Shown: positions 9,431 through 18,780, numbered from the stretch's first letter. The stretch: 64,000 bases of DNA from Phycisphaerales bacterium (GCA_030149165.1 JASBRY010000011.1:62001-126000), one strand, 5' to 3'. Notes: generated by a model from the sequence alone, not told the origin. Numbers and translations are program-made.

Positions 9431-9910
9431 ATGCGTAAAGCCGTCCAATCCTCGTTGCTGATCGTCCTCGTTGCTGCATCCTCCATGATGATTGGGTGTT
9501 CATCCGTCCGCGCCCCTCGTTTCGAGACACTCGGCGTGCGCGAGGTCGAGCAAACGGACACACGAGCGGTCTACGCATTCAAAGTCAAAGCAACGAACCC
9601 AAACAAGGAACCGATCCCGCTGCGAGAGGTTTCGTACACAGTCTCGCTTGGACAGGGATACACCTTCAGCGGCGTGCGCAGTCCAGAGACCACACTCCAC
9701 ACCTACGGCGAGCACACCTTTGAACTCCCTGCAGTCTTTGAGATCCCGCCTGCAAATCGTTCGGGACTTCTGGACTACACACTCAACGGATCCGCGAAGT
9801 ATGTGAAGCCGGGGAAACTCGCTGAGGTGATGTTCGAATCCAAGTTCAGCGTTCCCAAAGCACCGTTCACATTGCGTGGACAGGTCAACTTCGACGAACC
9901 TTCCAACTAA
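9431..9910 (+). CDS. LEA14-like (LEA type 2) lipoprotein
   Basis: A lipoprotein of 159 residues: the lipobox MIGC puts the lipidated cysteine at position 23. The mature part is a single beta-rich domain (AVYAFKVKATNPNKEPIPL, then SYTVSLGQGYTFSG) with the N-P-N element and layout of LEA_2/WHy domains, which occur in stress-related and envelope proteins. The protein would sit on a membrane facing the periplasm. Function is inferred only at family level. Confidence 0.65.
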   Translation: MRKAVQSSLLIVLVAASSMMIGCSSVRAPRFETLGVREVEQTDTRAVYAFKVKATNPNKEPIPLREVSYTVSLGQGYTFSGVRSPETTLHTYGEHTFELPAVFEIPPANRSGLLDYTLNGSAKYVKPGKLAEVMFESKFSVPKAPFTLRGQVNFDEPSN

Positions 9911-9925
9911 TCCAGCATCTTCGGA

Positions 9926-11077
9926 TCAACCAACAACCAGACAATCGCGATCGTTTTGACTGATGATGGTGTCGATCTTCGGACAGTGCTCATGGAGCTG
10001 TGCTTCCAGTCTTGGAAGGTATCCGCGTTCAGTATTCGTGTGTCCCGCGAGCAGGACAGAGACCCCGGCTTGTCGAGCCGCGATGACCTCGTGGTGGGTC
10101 ATCTCGCCGGTGATAAACACATCACACCCCTCACGCCGCGCCAGATCCAAGAGCGAAGCACCCGATCCAGGAACCACGCCGACGGTCCGGAACGGACGAT
10201 CATCGCCCGCGAGCGTGTAGCGCATGCGCGAGCGTCCCAGATGCGCCTTGAGCCGATCGATCAAATCCCCCATCGTCGCGGGTTGATCGAGTGTTAGTCT
10301 CCGGCCCGATCCCACGCGCCGGAGCGGCTCAGGAACGAGCTCCACGATGTCATACGCCGGCTCTTCGTAGGGATGCAGATGCTTGAGCGTCTCGATCACG
10401 AGCGGCAAAGCACGCCGAGCGCACACCATCTCCAATCGATCCTCATCGACGCGCGACAGTGACCCCTTGGTTCCGATTGTTGGGTTCGAGTCCTGGCCCG
10501 GAATGAATGTGCCTTGTCCCGGCGTGGTGAATGAACAGAGCTTGTAGTTCCCTAATCCACCGGCTCCAGCAGTGCCCAGCGCGCTGCGGACATGATCGAC
10601 CTGCGCTTTGGGAACAAAGGTGATGACCTTCACTTCTCTGCTCGGATCTCCGCCACTCGCTGGAGACAGCGCTCGGCAGTCACCCGCGATGACTCCCTCG
10701 ACGGCTTCTCCTCGTGGAGATCCCAGACCTTCACAGAGCCAATCCGTGATCCCGCCGGGAGTCGCGTCGAGCGCTGTGTGCGGCGAGTAGATCGCGATCC
10801 CCGCTTCCGCGGCTCCTCGGATAATCCTCTGCGTGTGATTCTCATCCGTCAGTCGATCCAGCGGACTCCAGATCGGGGGGTGGTACGCGAGGATCGCGCC
10901 GACCTTCTTGCTCAAAGCTTCTTCGAGCACATCCTCCGTCAGGTCGATGGTGAGCAGCACCGGACCGCCGATCGCTCGATCCGCGACCCCCAACTGCAAT
11001 CCGACCTTGTCCCACGACTCGGCGTATTTAAGCGGCGCAATCCGCTCCATCGCATCCATCAGATCTTGAACAATCAT
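9926..11077 (-). CDS. Nif3-like dinuclear metal centre protein (YqfO type)
   Basis: Nif3/YbgI superfamily protein of 383 residues, longer than the 250-residue minimal form because a CutA/PII-like domain is inserted (about 155-275, KVITFVPKAQVDHV to HPYEEPAYDI). Metal-ligand regions are seen at AYHPPIW (65-71), HTALDATPGG and, near the C terminus, AGHTNTERGYL. The first His of the usual HHP is Tyr here, as in eukaryotic NIF3L1. The ATG at 11077 is chosen because a GGGAGG lies 6 bases upstream; an open frame continues further upstream but lacks such a site. The family's reaction is not firmly known; some members act as GTP cyclohydrolase-like hydrolases. Confidence 0.88.
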   Translation of the reverse strand: MIVQDLMDAMERIAPLKYAESWDKVGLQLGVADRAIGGPVLLTIDLTEDVLEEALSKKVGAILAYHPPIWSPLDRLTDENHTQRIIRGAAEAGIAIYSPHTALDATPGGITDWLCEGLGSPRGEAVEGVIAGDCRALSPASGGDPSREVKVITFVPKAQVDHVRSALGTAGAGGLGNYKLCSFTTPGQGTFIPGQDSNPTIGTKGSLSRVDEDRLEMVCARRALPLVIETLKHLHPYEEPAYDIVELVPEPLRRVGSGRRLTLDQPATMGDLIDRLKAHLGRSRMRYTLAGDDRPFRTVGVVPGSGASLLDLARREGCDVFITGEMTHHEVIAARQAGVSVLLAGHTNTERGYLPRLEAQLHEHCPKIDTIISQNDRDCLVVG

Positions 11078-11137
11078 CACGAACCTCCCAACAAATCGTA
11101 GCGCATCGAAGATTGTCGATGAGCGTACTACGCTTGG

Positions 11138-12022
11138 ATGATGTCCGATGTTCTCACGATCCAGACGCACGCGAAGATCAACCTGATCCTCAGGGTTTCG
11201 CCGCCTACCCCTCAAAGCATGCACCCGATCGGCTCATGGATGCACTCCATCGACCTCTCAGACACGATCACCATCGAACGGATCGAGGATACCGCATCAG
11301 AGTTCGATATCCGCTGGTCCGATGGGAAATCGGTTCAATGGGAGATCGAGTCAGATCTGGTCTACAAAGCACACGCGAGCTTTGAGCAGCACTGTGGTGA
11401 ACGCTTCCCTGTCCGAGTGCGTGTCGAGAAACACATCCCGGCTGGAGGCGGATTGGGTGGGGGATCATCCAACGCTGCAGGAATCCTCATGGCGCTCAAC
11501 GAACTGAGCGGCTCAAGATTTACAGAGCAACAACTCCAGGACATCGCGCACCAGCTTGGTTCGGACATCCCCTACTTCATTGATCTGGATTCATTCAAAG
11601 CACGCATGCCCGCACGGCCAGCAATCGTTTCAGGGATCGGAGATCAGATCGAACGGTCACAGCGAGTGGAATCCGACATCACACTCTTGATCCCCAACTT
11701 CGGATGTCCAACAGGATTGGTGTATCGAGCCTTTGATGAACGATCCGATCACGCGCCATTCGATCTTTCAGCGATTCAGCAAGCCGCGACTTCTGGGAAT
11801 CTTGAAGCGTGTTCCATCATCAATGAACTTCAAGAGCCGGCTACCAATGTTGTTCCGGAACTCAAAGCGATCATTGAGCGATTGCAATCGATCGATGTGC
11901 ATCCACACCTCTCAGGATCAGGGTCGACACTGTTTGTCCTCGGAACGATGGATGTGTCCGCTCGATCACGCATCGCCAAGCACATCCCTGAGCTCCGACT
12001 CATCGAAACACGATTGGTGTAA
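11138..12022 (+). CDS. ispE: 4-diphosphocytidyl-2-C-methyl-D-erythritol kinase
   Basis: GHMP kinase of 294 residues that phosphorylates CDP-methylerythritol in the non-mevalonate isoprenoid pathway. It has the N-terminal HAKINL motif (11-16), the ATP-binding PAGGGLGGGSSNAA loop (101-114), SDIPYF around residue 144 with the catalytic Asp, and the C-terminal SGSGSTLF motif. The usual PDGYH-type segment after the first strand is diverged (MHPIGSWMH). Start is ATG 11138 or the adjacent ATG 11141. It diverges from the Nif3 gene with only 60 bases between. Confidence 0.93.
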   Translation: MMSDVLTIQTHAKINLILRVSPPTPQSMHPIGSWMHSIDLSDTITIERIEDTASEFDIRWSDGKSVQWEIESDLVYKAHASFEQHCGERFPVRVRVEKHIPAGGGLGGGSSNAAGILMALNELSGSRFTEQQLQDIAHQLGSDIPYFIDLDSFKARMPARPAIVSGIGDQIERSQRVESDITLLIPNFGCPTGLVYRAFDERSDHAPFDLSAIQQAATSGNLEACSIINELQEPATNVVPELKAIIERLQSIDVHPHLSGSGSTLFVLGTMDVSARSRIAKHIPELRLIETRLV

Positions 12023-12050
12023 AAAAGACACGGGCCATCGGACCCGTGCC
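12021..12050 (-). terminator. Rho-independent terminator of flgM
   Basis: The stem CACGGG (12029-12034) pairs with CCCGTG (12043-12048). Read on the minus strand it is followed by six T (12026-12021), which fits termination of flgM transcription. It abuts the ispE stop codon; the plus strand lacks a T tract. Confidence 0.75.
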
Positions 12051-12075
12051 TTTGAAGTGGTTGTTGAGATGTTGA

Positions 12076-12378
12076 TTAGAGTTCGAACTCGAGGTCTTCT
12101 TTGATGCCTTCGAGTGCGGCTTCGAGTTTCTCTGGAGTGTCGTAGGTGCCCGCGTCGATTTCTTGACGCACGCGATTGATCAACTCCGTCCGCTCTGCTG
12201 GACCGGATTTGAGTTCCGAGAGGTATCTCGCGACGCTGGAAAACTCGACCTGATCCTGGGATCGGGACGGCGCACTCCGCGTATCGTGAGTAGCCGCGTC
12301 AGATCGTGAGATCTGCTCGGAACGGACGCGCCCAATACGCTGGGATCGTCCGGTGTTGATCGGGGAAATATCACTCAT
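12076..12378 (-). CDS. flgM: Anti-sigma-28 factor FlgM family protein
   Basis: A protein of 100 residues. The C-terminal half (VEFSSVARYLSELKSGPAE, then RVRQEIDAGTYDTPEKLEAA) matches the FlgM helix pattern, including the G-T-Y-D-T-P element after the helix. The N-terminal half is Ser/Arg-rich and probably disordered, as in other FlgM proteins. FlgM holds the flagellar sigma factor FliA inactive until the hook is finished and FlgM is exported. GGAGG lies 8 bases before the ATG. A flagellin-glycosylation operon lies 2 kb away, which fits a motile cell. No other flagellar structural gene is in the window. Confidence 0.8.
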   Translation of the reverse strand: MSDISPINTGRSQRIGRVRSEQISRSDAATHDTRSAPSRSQDQVEFSSVARYLSELKSGPAERTELINRVRQEIDAGTYDTPEKLEAALEGIKEDLEFEL

Positions 12379-12586
12379 GAGGATTGCCTCCGTTACTGCC
12401 TGCCTGCTTGTGTCCTGCCAGTGCCCACCACTTGGACACCACTACATGTTGTTGTTCGAGGGTGTGTTCCACCAACCCTCTGTCCCTGTATCGACGACCA
12501 CTTGAGTGGAAGAACACAAAAGGGTAAAAATCGTGATTCTGACCGAATCTCCTATGAGACAACAGCTTACAGAGTATAACACAACA

Positions 12587-13549
12587 ATGGACCGACGAAA
12601 AAAATTCCAGCCCTATTCGGACTCTTCACAAATCGCCCGTCACAAGCGGGTTTTCTGTTTGTTCGGTAGTCGCGCACTCTTTGCCCATCATTCAAATTGG
12701 TCGCTCGCAGTGCTGTCATTATTCATGTGTTCGTTATTGGCCCTCTCCGGATGCGGCCTATGGAAGTCCAACAAGACTGATGAAGGATCGATCGACAAAC
12801 AAGAAGCGCAAGCGGTGTTCAGCGAGGATGGGGCGCTCATTATCCCCGAAACCGGGGATGAGGAAACCCAATGGTCCATCATCCTTGTCACCGTCCCGAA
12901 CCCCCAACTCGCGCCGGATATTCTCCAGACGGTCCAGTCCCGTCACGGGTTGATCAGCGCGTATTCGACCACACGACAAGGGAAATCGGTCATCGCGTAC
13001 GGGCGATACGCTGGTCCAGATGATCGACGAGCACTGGTGGATCTCGATCGAGTGCGTGACATCGAGTATGACGGCTCGCGCCCATTCGCCGCGGCGTACC
13101 TCGCCCCGCCTCCGGCGGATGCGTTGGGAGGATCGAATCGTGAGTACGACCTGCGCACTGTCAAAGAGCGATTTGGGCCGCTGGCGTTGTACACGCTCCA
13201 GATTGGTGTCTACGGCAGCAACGGAAACGAGACTCCAAGCGCTAGTGAAATCAAGGAGATACGACAAGCAGCAGAACGAGCGGTCTTGGATTTACGGAGC
13301 GAAGGAGAACGAGCGTTCTATTATCACGCGCCGCTCCGGAGCATGGTCACGATCGGCGTGTTTGGTGAGGATGACTTCGACGGATCGACCACGCCGGCGA
13401 TTGAATCGATGCGACTGCGCGAGCTCCGCAAGCGATTCCCACATAACCTACTTAATGGACAGGGGATACGCGAGACCATCACCTCATCGACCGGACAACG
13501 CGTCACGCGTCTGCAGCCTTCGAGTTTGGTGGGGATTCCTGAGCAATAA
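12587..13549 (+). CDS. Lipoprotein of unknown function with a possible SPOR-like C-terminal domain
   Basis: About 320 residues. A hydrophobic stretch ends in lipobox LSGC, so the mature protein should be lipid-anchored. After an acidic linker there is a domain starting WSIILVTVPNPQLAPDI and a second part YTLQIGVYGSNG ... FYYHAPLRSMVTIGVFGE. Its alternating strands and the YTLQIGVY/VTIGVF pair resemble SPOR domains, although the assignment is weak. Start is uncertain: ATG 12587 gives a long cytoplasmic leader before the signal segment; ATG 12554 and 12506 are other options and none has a strong ribosome site. It diverges from flgM. Confidence 0.6.
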   Translation: MDRRKKFQPYSDSSQIARHKRVFCLFGSRALFAHHSNWSLAVLSLFMCSLLALSGCGLWKSNKTDEGSIDKQEAQAVFSEDGALIIPETGDEETQWSIILVTVPNPQLAPDILQTVQSRHGLISAYSTTRQGKSVIAYGRYAGPDDRRALVDLDRVRDIEYDGSRPFAAAYLAPPPADALGGSNREYDLRTVKERFGPLALYTLQIGVYGSNGNETPSASEIKEIRQAAERAVLDLRSEGERAFYYHAPLRSMVTIGVFGEDDFDGSTTPAIESMRLRELRKRFPHNLLNGQGIRETITSSTGQRVTRLQPSSLVGIPEQ

Positions 13550-13555
13550 GTTCGA

Positions 13556-14179
13556 TCATCCGCTCGGATCGCTGATGCCTTGGATCCAGACGGGCTCGAT
13601 GTGCACGGCTTCCCAGTTGTCAGTTTCCATGCTGGCGCGCTCCCAATGAATCATCCACCAGCTTGATCCGATCGGTGCTTGCGAGCTCTGAGCGCGGACT
13701 TTGACCATCGTGCGTCCGACGCGCGGTCCAGGCAAATCGACGCGGATCTCTGGGATCGAGTAGCTCTCAACGACACGAGGCACACGCGATGAGGTGACCT
13801 CGACGACCTGATCACGACCGCTCGGACTCGCAAATCGTGTCTCGACCACCACATCCTCGCTCAAGAGCGGCTTCATTGTGAATCCGTCCCCAGTCGCGAC
13901 GGCATCAACCAGTGATTGTGCTTTGAGTATTAAAACTTCGCGATCTGTCGTGACGAGCATGCTTGTCACGAACAACGCTCCGCTGAGCACAATCGCAACA
14001 GCGAACGCGATCAGTCCCGACTTTGCTTGTCCCCGCGTGTTCATACCCACGAACACGAGCAATCCGAGCACGACTACGCCGATGATCGCGAGCAGTGAGT
14101 CCTCGAACAGCGCGTGCATCAGCGGATCGGGTGGCTCGATCAATGGCAGATTGGTGGGTTCAAAGAGCGGCGATTGCAT
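13556..14179 (-). CDS. Membrane protein with two helices and an NTF2-like soluble domain
   Basis: A protein of 207 residues. Two hydrophobic segments, DSLLAIIGVVVLGLLVFVGM and GLIAFAVAIVLSGALFVTSM, are followed by about 125 soluble residues. The soluble part (KAQSLVDAVATGDGFTM, then strands ending SWWMIHWERAS and WEAVHIEPVWI) has the helix-then-sheet order of SnoaL/NTF2-like folds; this is a resemblance, not a firm assignment. The gene is convergent with the preceding lipoprotein gene, with only six bases between the stops. Confidence 0.6.
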   Translation of the reverse strand: MQSPLFEPTNLPLIEPPDPLMHALFEDSLLAIIGVVVLGLLVFVGMNTRGQAKSGLIAFAVAIVLSGALFVTSMLVTTDREVLILKAQSLVDAVATGDGFTMKPLLSEDVVVETRFASPSGRDQVVEVTSSRVPRVVESYSIPEIRVDLPGPRVGRTMVKVRAQSSQAPIGSSWWMIHWERASMETDNWEAVHIEPVWIQGISDPSG

Positions 14180-14300
14180 GTGCGTCCCCTGAGCGGATCA
14201 AACTGATCGTCTCGTTCTACCAGAATGTACGCCGCTGGACGCACAGCGGATCGGACGAATGCACGATCGCTCAATACTCCATGATTTGTCCCAAAGTCTG

Positions 14301-14327
14301 GGGTGTTTGGGATCAAAGTCCCGATAA
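14301..14327 (+). promoter_or_regulatory. Candidate sigma-28 (FliA) promoter of the Maf operon
   Basis: CCCGATAA at 14320-14327 differs by one base from the FliA -10 element GCCGATAA. Eleven bases upstream, GGGTGTTT (14301-14308) matches only the last four bases of the TAAAGTTT -35 element. Transcripts would start about 75 bases before the Maf-type gene. Nearby flgM makes sigma-28 control plausible, but similar words can occur by chance. Confidence 0.3.
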
Positions 14328-14407
14328 CACATAGGTCTACACAGCTGTCTGACCCGTCGGAGTTGACGGATAGGTCATGTGTTTGAGCGACAACGGATCG
14401 GAGTCCG

Positions 14408-17400
14408 ATGCACGAGTTTGAATCGATCCATAATCAGAACACGCCAACTGTCTCACTCACGCCGAGCATGGAGATCCTTGAGCGGAACCTGCGCGCGATC
14501 GGGATCCGATCTCCTCGCGCCGCTCGCGCGATCATGAACGCATCGCCGAGGGAAGATATCGAGTTCATCCAGACAGACGATGGACAGCTCGCGGCGAAAC
14601 TCGAAGGGCGCGCGATGTGCTCTCAGCGTCAGCCGATCAACGAAGCGCAGACCTGGTCCAAGCAGCATGATCCCAAGGACCATGGTTTCTACGGCATCAT
14701 CGGATTTGGTCTCGGACATCATCTGCGCGCCATGCACGAGCAGCATCGTCAGCATTCTGTGTTGCTGTGCTTTGAATCGGATGTATCGCTGCTCAGAGCC
14801 GTGCTTGAGCACATCGATCATTCGGAGTGGATCAGCAAGTCCATGCTGTTGATCGCGACTGAAGCGAACGACGGCGCGGGACTCTCACAACTCATGTCCG
14901 GCGCGGAGGTGTTTCTGTCAACTGGTGTCGAGATCGTGTTCCATCCCGCATCCAAAAAGCGGTTGGAAGCAGAAGCATCGGCTTTCTCCAAAACCTTCAT
15001 TGAGATCGTCAAAGCTTCTCGCACGCACCTTGTGACGGTGCTCGCGCACGCGGGGGTGACGCTCCGCAATATCCTGATGAACACGCCGCATTATGCCTGC
15101 AATCCTGGGATCACCAAACTCAAGGATTCGTGCAAGGGATCAACCGCGATCTTGATCGCGGCGGGACCATCACTGCAACGAAACCTAGCGCTGCTCGAAG
15201 ACCCGGAGATCCGCGAGCGAGCCGTGATCATCGCCGTGCAGACGATGCTCAAGCCACTGCTCGAGCGCGGGATCAAACCCCACTTCGTCACGGCGTTGGA
15301 TCACCACGAGATCAGCAAGCGGTTCTACGAGGGACTCACAGCGGACGATGTCGAGGGTGTGCGTTTGGTTGTCGAACCCAAAGCGAATGCTGCGATCTTC
15401 GAGACTTTCCCAGGAGAGATCCTGTGCACCGCTGAACCACAACTCGACGCGCTGCTCGGAGACGAGCTGAGTCACGACATGGGAGAACTCCCGGCCGGCG
15501 CGACGGTCGCGCACCTCAACTACTACCTCGCGCGATACCTCGGATGCAACAACATCATCCTGATCGGACAGGACCTCGGATTCACCGATGGTCAGTACTA
15601 CGCCGCGGGCGCTTCGATCCATCAGGTCTGGTCTGGAGAACTCTCCGAGCATCGGACGCTGGAGATGTTCGAGTGGGAACGCATCGCGCGGATGAAGTCG
15701 CTGCTGCGCTCGCGTCAGGACATTGCTGGAAGAACGATCTACACCGATGAACAGATGTCGACCTACATCGCGCAGTTCGAGAGCGATTTCCAGAAAGACA
15801 CGCACGACGACTCATCGCTCCGCATCATCAACGCCACACAAGGCGGCGTGCATATCCAGCACACCGAGGTCATGACACTCGCAGACGCGCTCACACAGTT
15901 TGTGAACGACCAGCATGTTGATATCCCAGTGACGAGCGGTCATCCATACAACGACGAGCAGCGCGGGATCAAGCTCCGCGCCCGGATCGATCTGGTGCAG
16001 CGGCAGCTCGCGTCGATCGAGCGTTCGGGTAACAAGACCATCTCGCTGATCGAGCAGACGCTGGAGCACATCGATGATCCGAAGAAGGTCGACAAGCTCA
16101 TCGCGCAGATCCACACGATCCGTGATGATGTGACCGCGAGTGAGCCTGGATTCGGATTGGTGAACTTCATCAACCAGAAAGGCGCGCTCGATCGGTTCAA
16201 GGTCGATCGTCAGATCGCGCTGCTCAGAGACCTCACACCAACACAGCATCAATCCAAGCAACTCGAGCGCGACGCAAACAATGTGCGTTGGGTAGAAGAT
16301 TCCGCGAAACAGGTCCGCTCACTCATCGAGCGTGTCTCGCAAGTGATCGAAGGGAACGCTGCTCCGATCACGCGCGACGAGTTCGCCGATGAAGAACCAA
16401 CACACGCTGTGCAAGTACAGTCGACGCACAGAGTGGAAGCGGCGATCTTTGTCGATCCCGACCTTGGACCGCTCGGGACTCCACGAAACATCGATCAGCC
16501 GATCTTCCAGGACCTCAATGCACTCGAACTGACGATCAAGCGGCTCAACCAGTGCGTATCACTCGATGGGATCACGATCATCACCCCAGATCCGCAGCGG
16601 ATCGAATCGATGTCGATCCAATACCAACTCCCAGTGCGCGTAATCGGAGCGGACGCAAACCAAATCCGCTCGCGTACGACGAGCATCGGGAAAGCACGCT
16701 ACGCATCGAGCGACTGCTGGCGCGGCTCGATCGGCGCGTTTGGATGCTACGACGAGGGAGTTGATCCGATCACCTTGCTGAGTGCTATGCAAGAACACCA
16801 GATCGACGCGGCGGCGATCGTCGGATCGGACTGGGCGATGGTCGATCCGAAACTCGTCGATCGCATCGTCAAGCGTCATCGCGCTGATCCAGAGCGATGC
16901 CGAGTGCCGTTCTCGCAAGCGGTTCCTGGGATCGGATGCGCCGTGATTGATCGCGAAGCCGTGGGTTCGCTCGTGCACGCAACGCAGAACGCGAGCGTGC
17001 TCAGTTCCATCGGCGCGATGCTGAGTTACATCCCTGTGGCGCCGCAGGGAGACCCGATCGCGTCACCATTGTGTGTGACTGTTGAACCGTTTTTGCGTGA
17101 TGCGGGGGTTCGTGTTGTCGCCGATTCGACGATCCGTGTCCAGTCCATGGCCGCGGCGTATCGAGGACTGGGAGACTACGCGATGAGCGCCGACGCGACG
17201 GTCATGCTCAGAGCGTACAAATCTGAACTCGAGCAACGGAGCACAAAAGCGCCGAGCCGGATCCATCTCGAACTCACAAGCGAAAACACGCTCGGCGGAC
17301 ATTGGTCGGAACTCGTCGGAACGCACACACCACACTCCATTGGTCCGAGCGATGTGATCAAACTCCTGAGCGATGCACGCGTCTTGCGTGATGATTGCAG

Positions 17401-18052
17401 CGTGCTGATGAGCGGTCGGGGTGATCCGCTGAACCATCCACGCGTGATCGAGATCATGCAAGAGATCACGCAGCTCGGGATCGTCTCGACCGAGCTGCGC
17501 ACGCAGTTGCCGTGTTCGGATCTTGATCCGCAATCGATCATCAATGCCGGGATGGATGTGCTGAGCGTTGATGTCCTCGCGAACACTACAGGTGTGTATC
17601 AGTTGATGACCGGCACCGATCGCTTCGATTCGATACTCGACACGATGCAGCAGTTGTTCAACGCTCGGAGCAAGTCCGCACTTCCTACGCCTTGGATCGT
17701 GCCTCGCATCACGCGTTGCGATGCGACCTACGAAGACATCCAAGGCTTCTACGACCGCTGGCTCACCGTCTGCGGCTGCGCGATCATCGATCCAACCCCA
17801 CCAAACGCAATCACCAACGATCGGATCCAGCCACTCCCGATCCCTGAACCCCGCGCCACGCAACTCGCAAACTCCACGCTCCTCATCCAATCCGATGGAC
17901 AGGTCGTCGATCATCTCGGACGAGCAGTCCCGGACACCAACGCGATCGAGATCGGGATCGAAGCGTCGTATGCGAATCTGCTCTCCCACACGACTGAGCA
18001 CAACGCATTGCACATCGAGCCCAAACCCACAGCGACAGTGAGCAGCGCATGA
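14408..18052 (+). CDS. Maf-type (DUF115) glycosyltransferase fused to nucleotidyltransferase-like and pseudo-radical-SAM/SPASM domains
   Basis: A cytoplasmic protein of 1214 residues. Residues about 30-520 are a DUF115/MAF_flag10 domain (GFYGIIGFGLGHHL near 96, AILIAAGPSLQRNL near 246, ILIGQDLGFTDGQYY near 390), the family that transfers nonulosonic acids to flagellin. Residues about 670-900 resemble SpsF/CMP-sugar nucleotidyltransferases but lack a clear RxxSxRxPGK loop. Residues about 950-1190 look like a radical-SAM/SPASM enzyme (MSGRGDPLNHPRVIEIM; LIQSDGQVVDHLG), but the CxxxCxxC site is replaced (TSENTLGGHW) and the SPASM cysteines are gone. Its stop overlaps the cytidylyltransferase start by four bases. 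The Maf role is well supported; the two trailing domains are inferred and probably non-catalytic. Confidence 0.85.
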   Translation: MHEFESIHNQNTPTVSLTPSMEILERNLRAIGIRSPRAARAIMNASPREDIEFIQTDDGQLAAKLEGRAMCSQRQPINEAQTWSKQHDPKDHGFYGIIGFGLGHHLRAMHEQHRQHSVLLCFESDVSLLRAVLEHIDHSEWISKSMLLIATEANDGAGLSQLMSGAEVFLSTGVEIVFHPASKKRLEAEASAFSKTFIEIVKASRTHLVTVLAHAGVTLRNILMNTPHYACNPGITKLKDSCKGSTAILIAAGPSLQRNLALLEDPEIRERAVIIAVQTMLKPLLERGIKPHFVTALDHHEISKRFYEGLTADDVEGVRLVVEPKANAAIFETFPGEILCTAEPQLDALLGDELSHDMGELPAGATVAHLNYYLARYLGCNNIILIGQDLGFTDGQYYAAGASIHQVWSGELSEHRTLEMFEWERIARMKSLLRSRQDIAGRTIYTDEQMSTYIAQFESDFQKDTHDDSSLRIINATQGGVHIQHTEVMTLADALTQFVNDQHVDIPVTSGHPYNDEQRGIKLRARIDLVQRQLASIERSGNKTISLIEQTLEHIDDPKKVDKLIAQIHTIRDDVTASEPGFGLVNFINQKGALDRFKVDRQIALLRDLTPTQHQSKQLERDANNVRWVEDSAKQVRSLIERVSQVIEGNAAPITRDEFADEEPTHAVQVQSTHRVEAAIFVDPDLGPLGTPRNIDQPIFQDLNALELTIKRLNQCVSLDGITIITPDPQRIESMSIQYQLPVRVIGADANQIRSRTTSIGKARYASSDCWRGSIGAFGCYDEGVDPITLLSAMQEHQIDAAAIVGSDWAMVDPKLVDRIVKRHRADPERCRVPFSQAVPGIGCAVIDREAVGSLVHATQNASVLSSIGAMLSYIPVAPQGDPIASPLCVTVEPFLRDAGVRVVADSTIRVQSMAAAYRGLGDYAMSADATVMLRAYKSELEQRSTKAPSRIHLELTSENTLGGHWSELVGTHTPHSIGPSDVIKLLSDARVLRDDCSVLMSGRGDPLNHPRVIEIMQEITQLGIVSTELRTQLPCSDLDPQSIINAGMDVLSVDVLANTTGVYQLMTGTDRFDSILDTMQQLFNARSKSALPTPWIVPRITRCDATYEDIQGFYDRWLTVCGCAIIDPTPPNAITNDRIQPLPIPEPRATQLANSTLLIQSDGQVVDHLGRAVPDTNAIEIGIEASYANLLSHTTEHNALHIEPKPTATVSSA

Positions 18053-18780
18053 TCGAGCAATCCGCGATCGCGATCATCCTGGCGCGTGGGGGTTCCAAGG
18101 GACTCCCGGGAAAGAATCACGCGCTCGTCGGGGGTCAAGCGTGCGTGCAGTGGACCATCGACGCGGCGCAACAAGCGAAGTGCATCGAGCAGATTGTGGT
18201 GTCCACAGATGATCAACAAGTCGCGCGGATCGCGTCGCAGTGCAACTGCACAGTGGTCGATCGACCAAGCGAGTTAGCACACGACACAGCAACCATCGAC
18301 GACGCGGCTCGTCATGCGTACGAACAAATCGGTGCTCCCGATCAACCCATCGTGATCTTGTACGCCAATGTCCCAGTGCGTCCCGATTGGTTGATCGATG
18401 AAGCCGTGAATCTGTTGGTGAAGTCCCAATGTGATTCCGTCCAGTCCTACGCTCGCGTCGGTAAGCATCATCCGTGGTGGACCGTGAAACTCAACGACGA
18501 TGGGAGCGTGCTCCCCTGGGAGGGTGACACGCTGTACCACAACTGTTTCCGCAGGCAGGACCTCCCCGCCGCGAGTGTTCCCGATGGTGGGGTGATCGCG
18601 TTGACTCCCGGAGCGCTGATGTGCACACTCGGTGCGCCCGATGGTCCCCACGCGTTCCTCGGCAATGATCGGCGAGGTATCCAGACCATCGAGGGCGATG
18701 TCATCGACATCGATTCGCGCATCGACTTGCTCGTCGCCGACGCGATCCTGAAAGAAAGAGTGGCTCATGCGCATCGGTAA
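18049..18780 (+). CDS. Acylneuraminate-type cytidylyltransferase (CMP-nonulosonate synthase)
   Basis: A protein of 243 residues that activates a nonulosonic acid (sialic, legionaminic or pseudaminic type) with CTP. The nucleotide loop ARGGSKGLPGKN (12-23) is intact, followed by QIVVSTDD near 48 and VILYANVPVRP near 103; the C-terminal IDSRIDLLVAD is typical. The exact sugar cannot be told from sequence. It is translationally coupled to the Maf-type gene upstream and overlaps the synthase gene downstream by 14 bases, so the three proteins probably make and transfer the same sugar. Confidence 0.9.
   Translation: MIEQSAIAIILARGGSKGLPGKNHALVGGQACVQWTIDAAQQAKCIEQIVVSTDDQQVARIASQCNCTVVDRPSELAHDTATIDDAARHAYEQIGAPDQPIVILYANVPVRPDWLIDEAVNLLVKSQCDSVQSYARVGKHHPWWTVKLNDDGSVLPWEGDTLYHNCFRRQDLPAASVPDGGVIALTPGALMCTLGAPDGPHAFLGNDRRGIQTIEGDVIDIDSRIDLLVADAILKERVAHAHR

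Noticed and set aside
9926..11224. Longer Nif3 start at 11224
   Set aside because: The extra N terminus is Arg-rich, overlaps ispE and lacks a ribosome site, whereas ATG 11077 has GGGAGG at good spacing and starts at the family's usual position.
14408..18052. Active radical-SAM enzyme
   Set aside because: No CxxxCxxC triplet exists anywhere in the C-terminal domain, so cluster binding is not expected.
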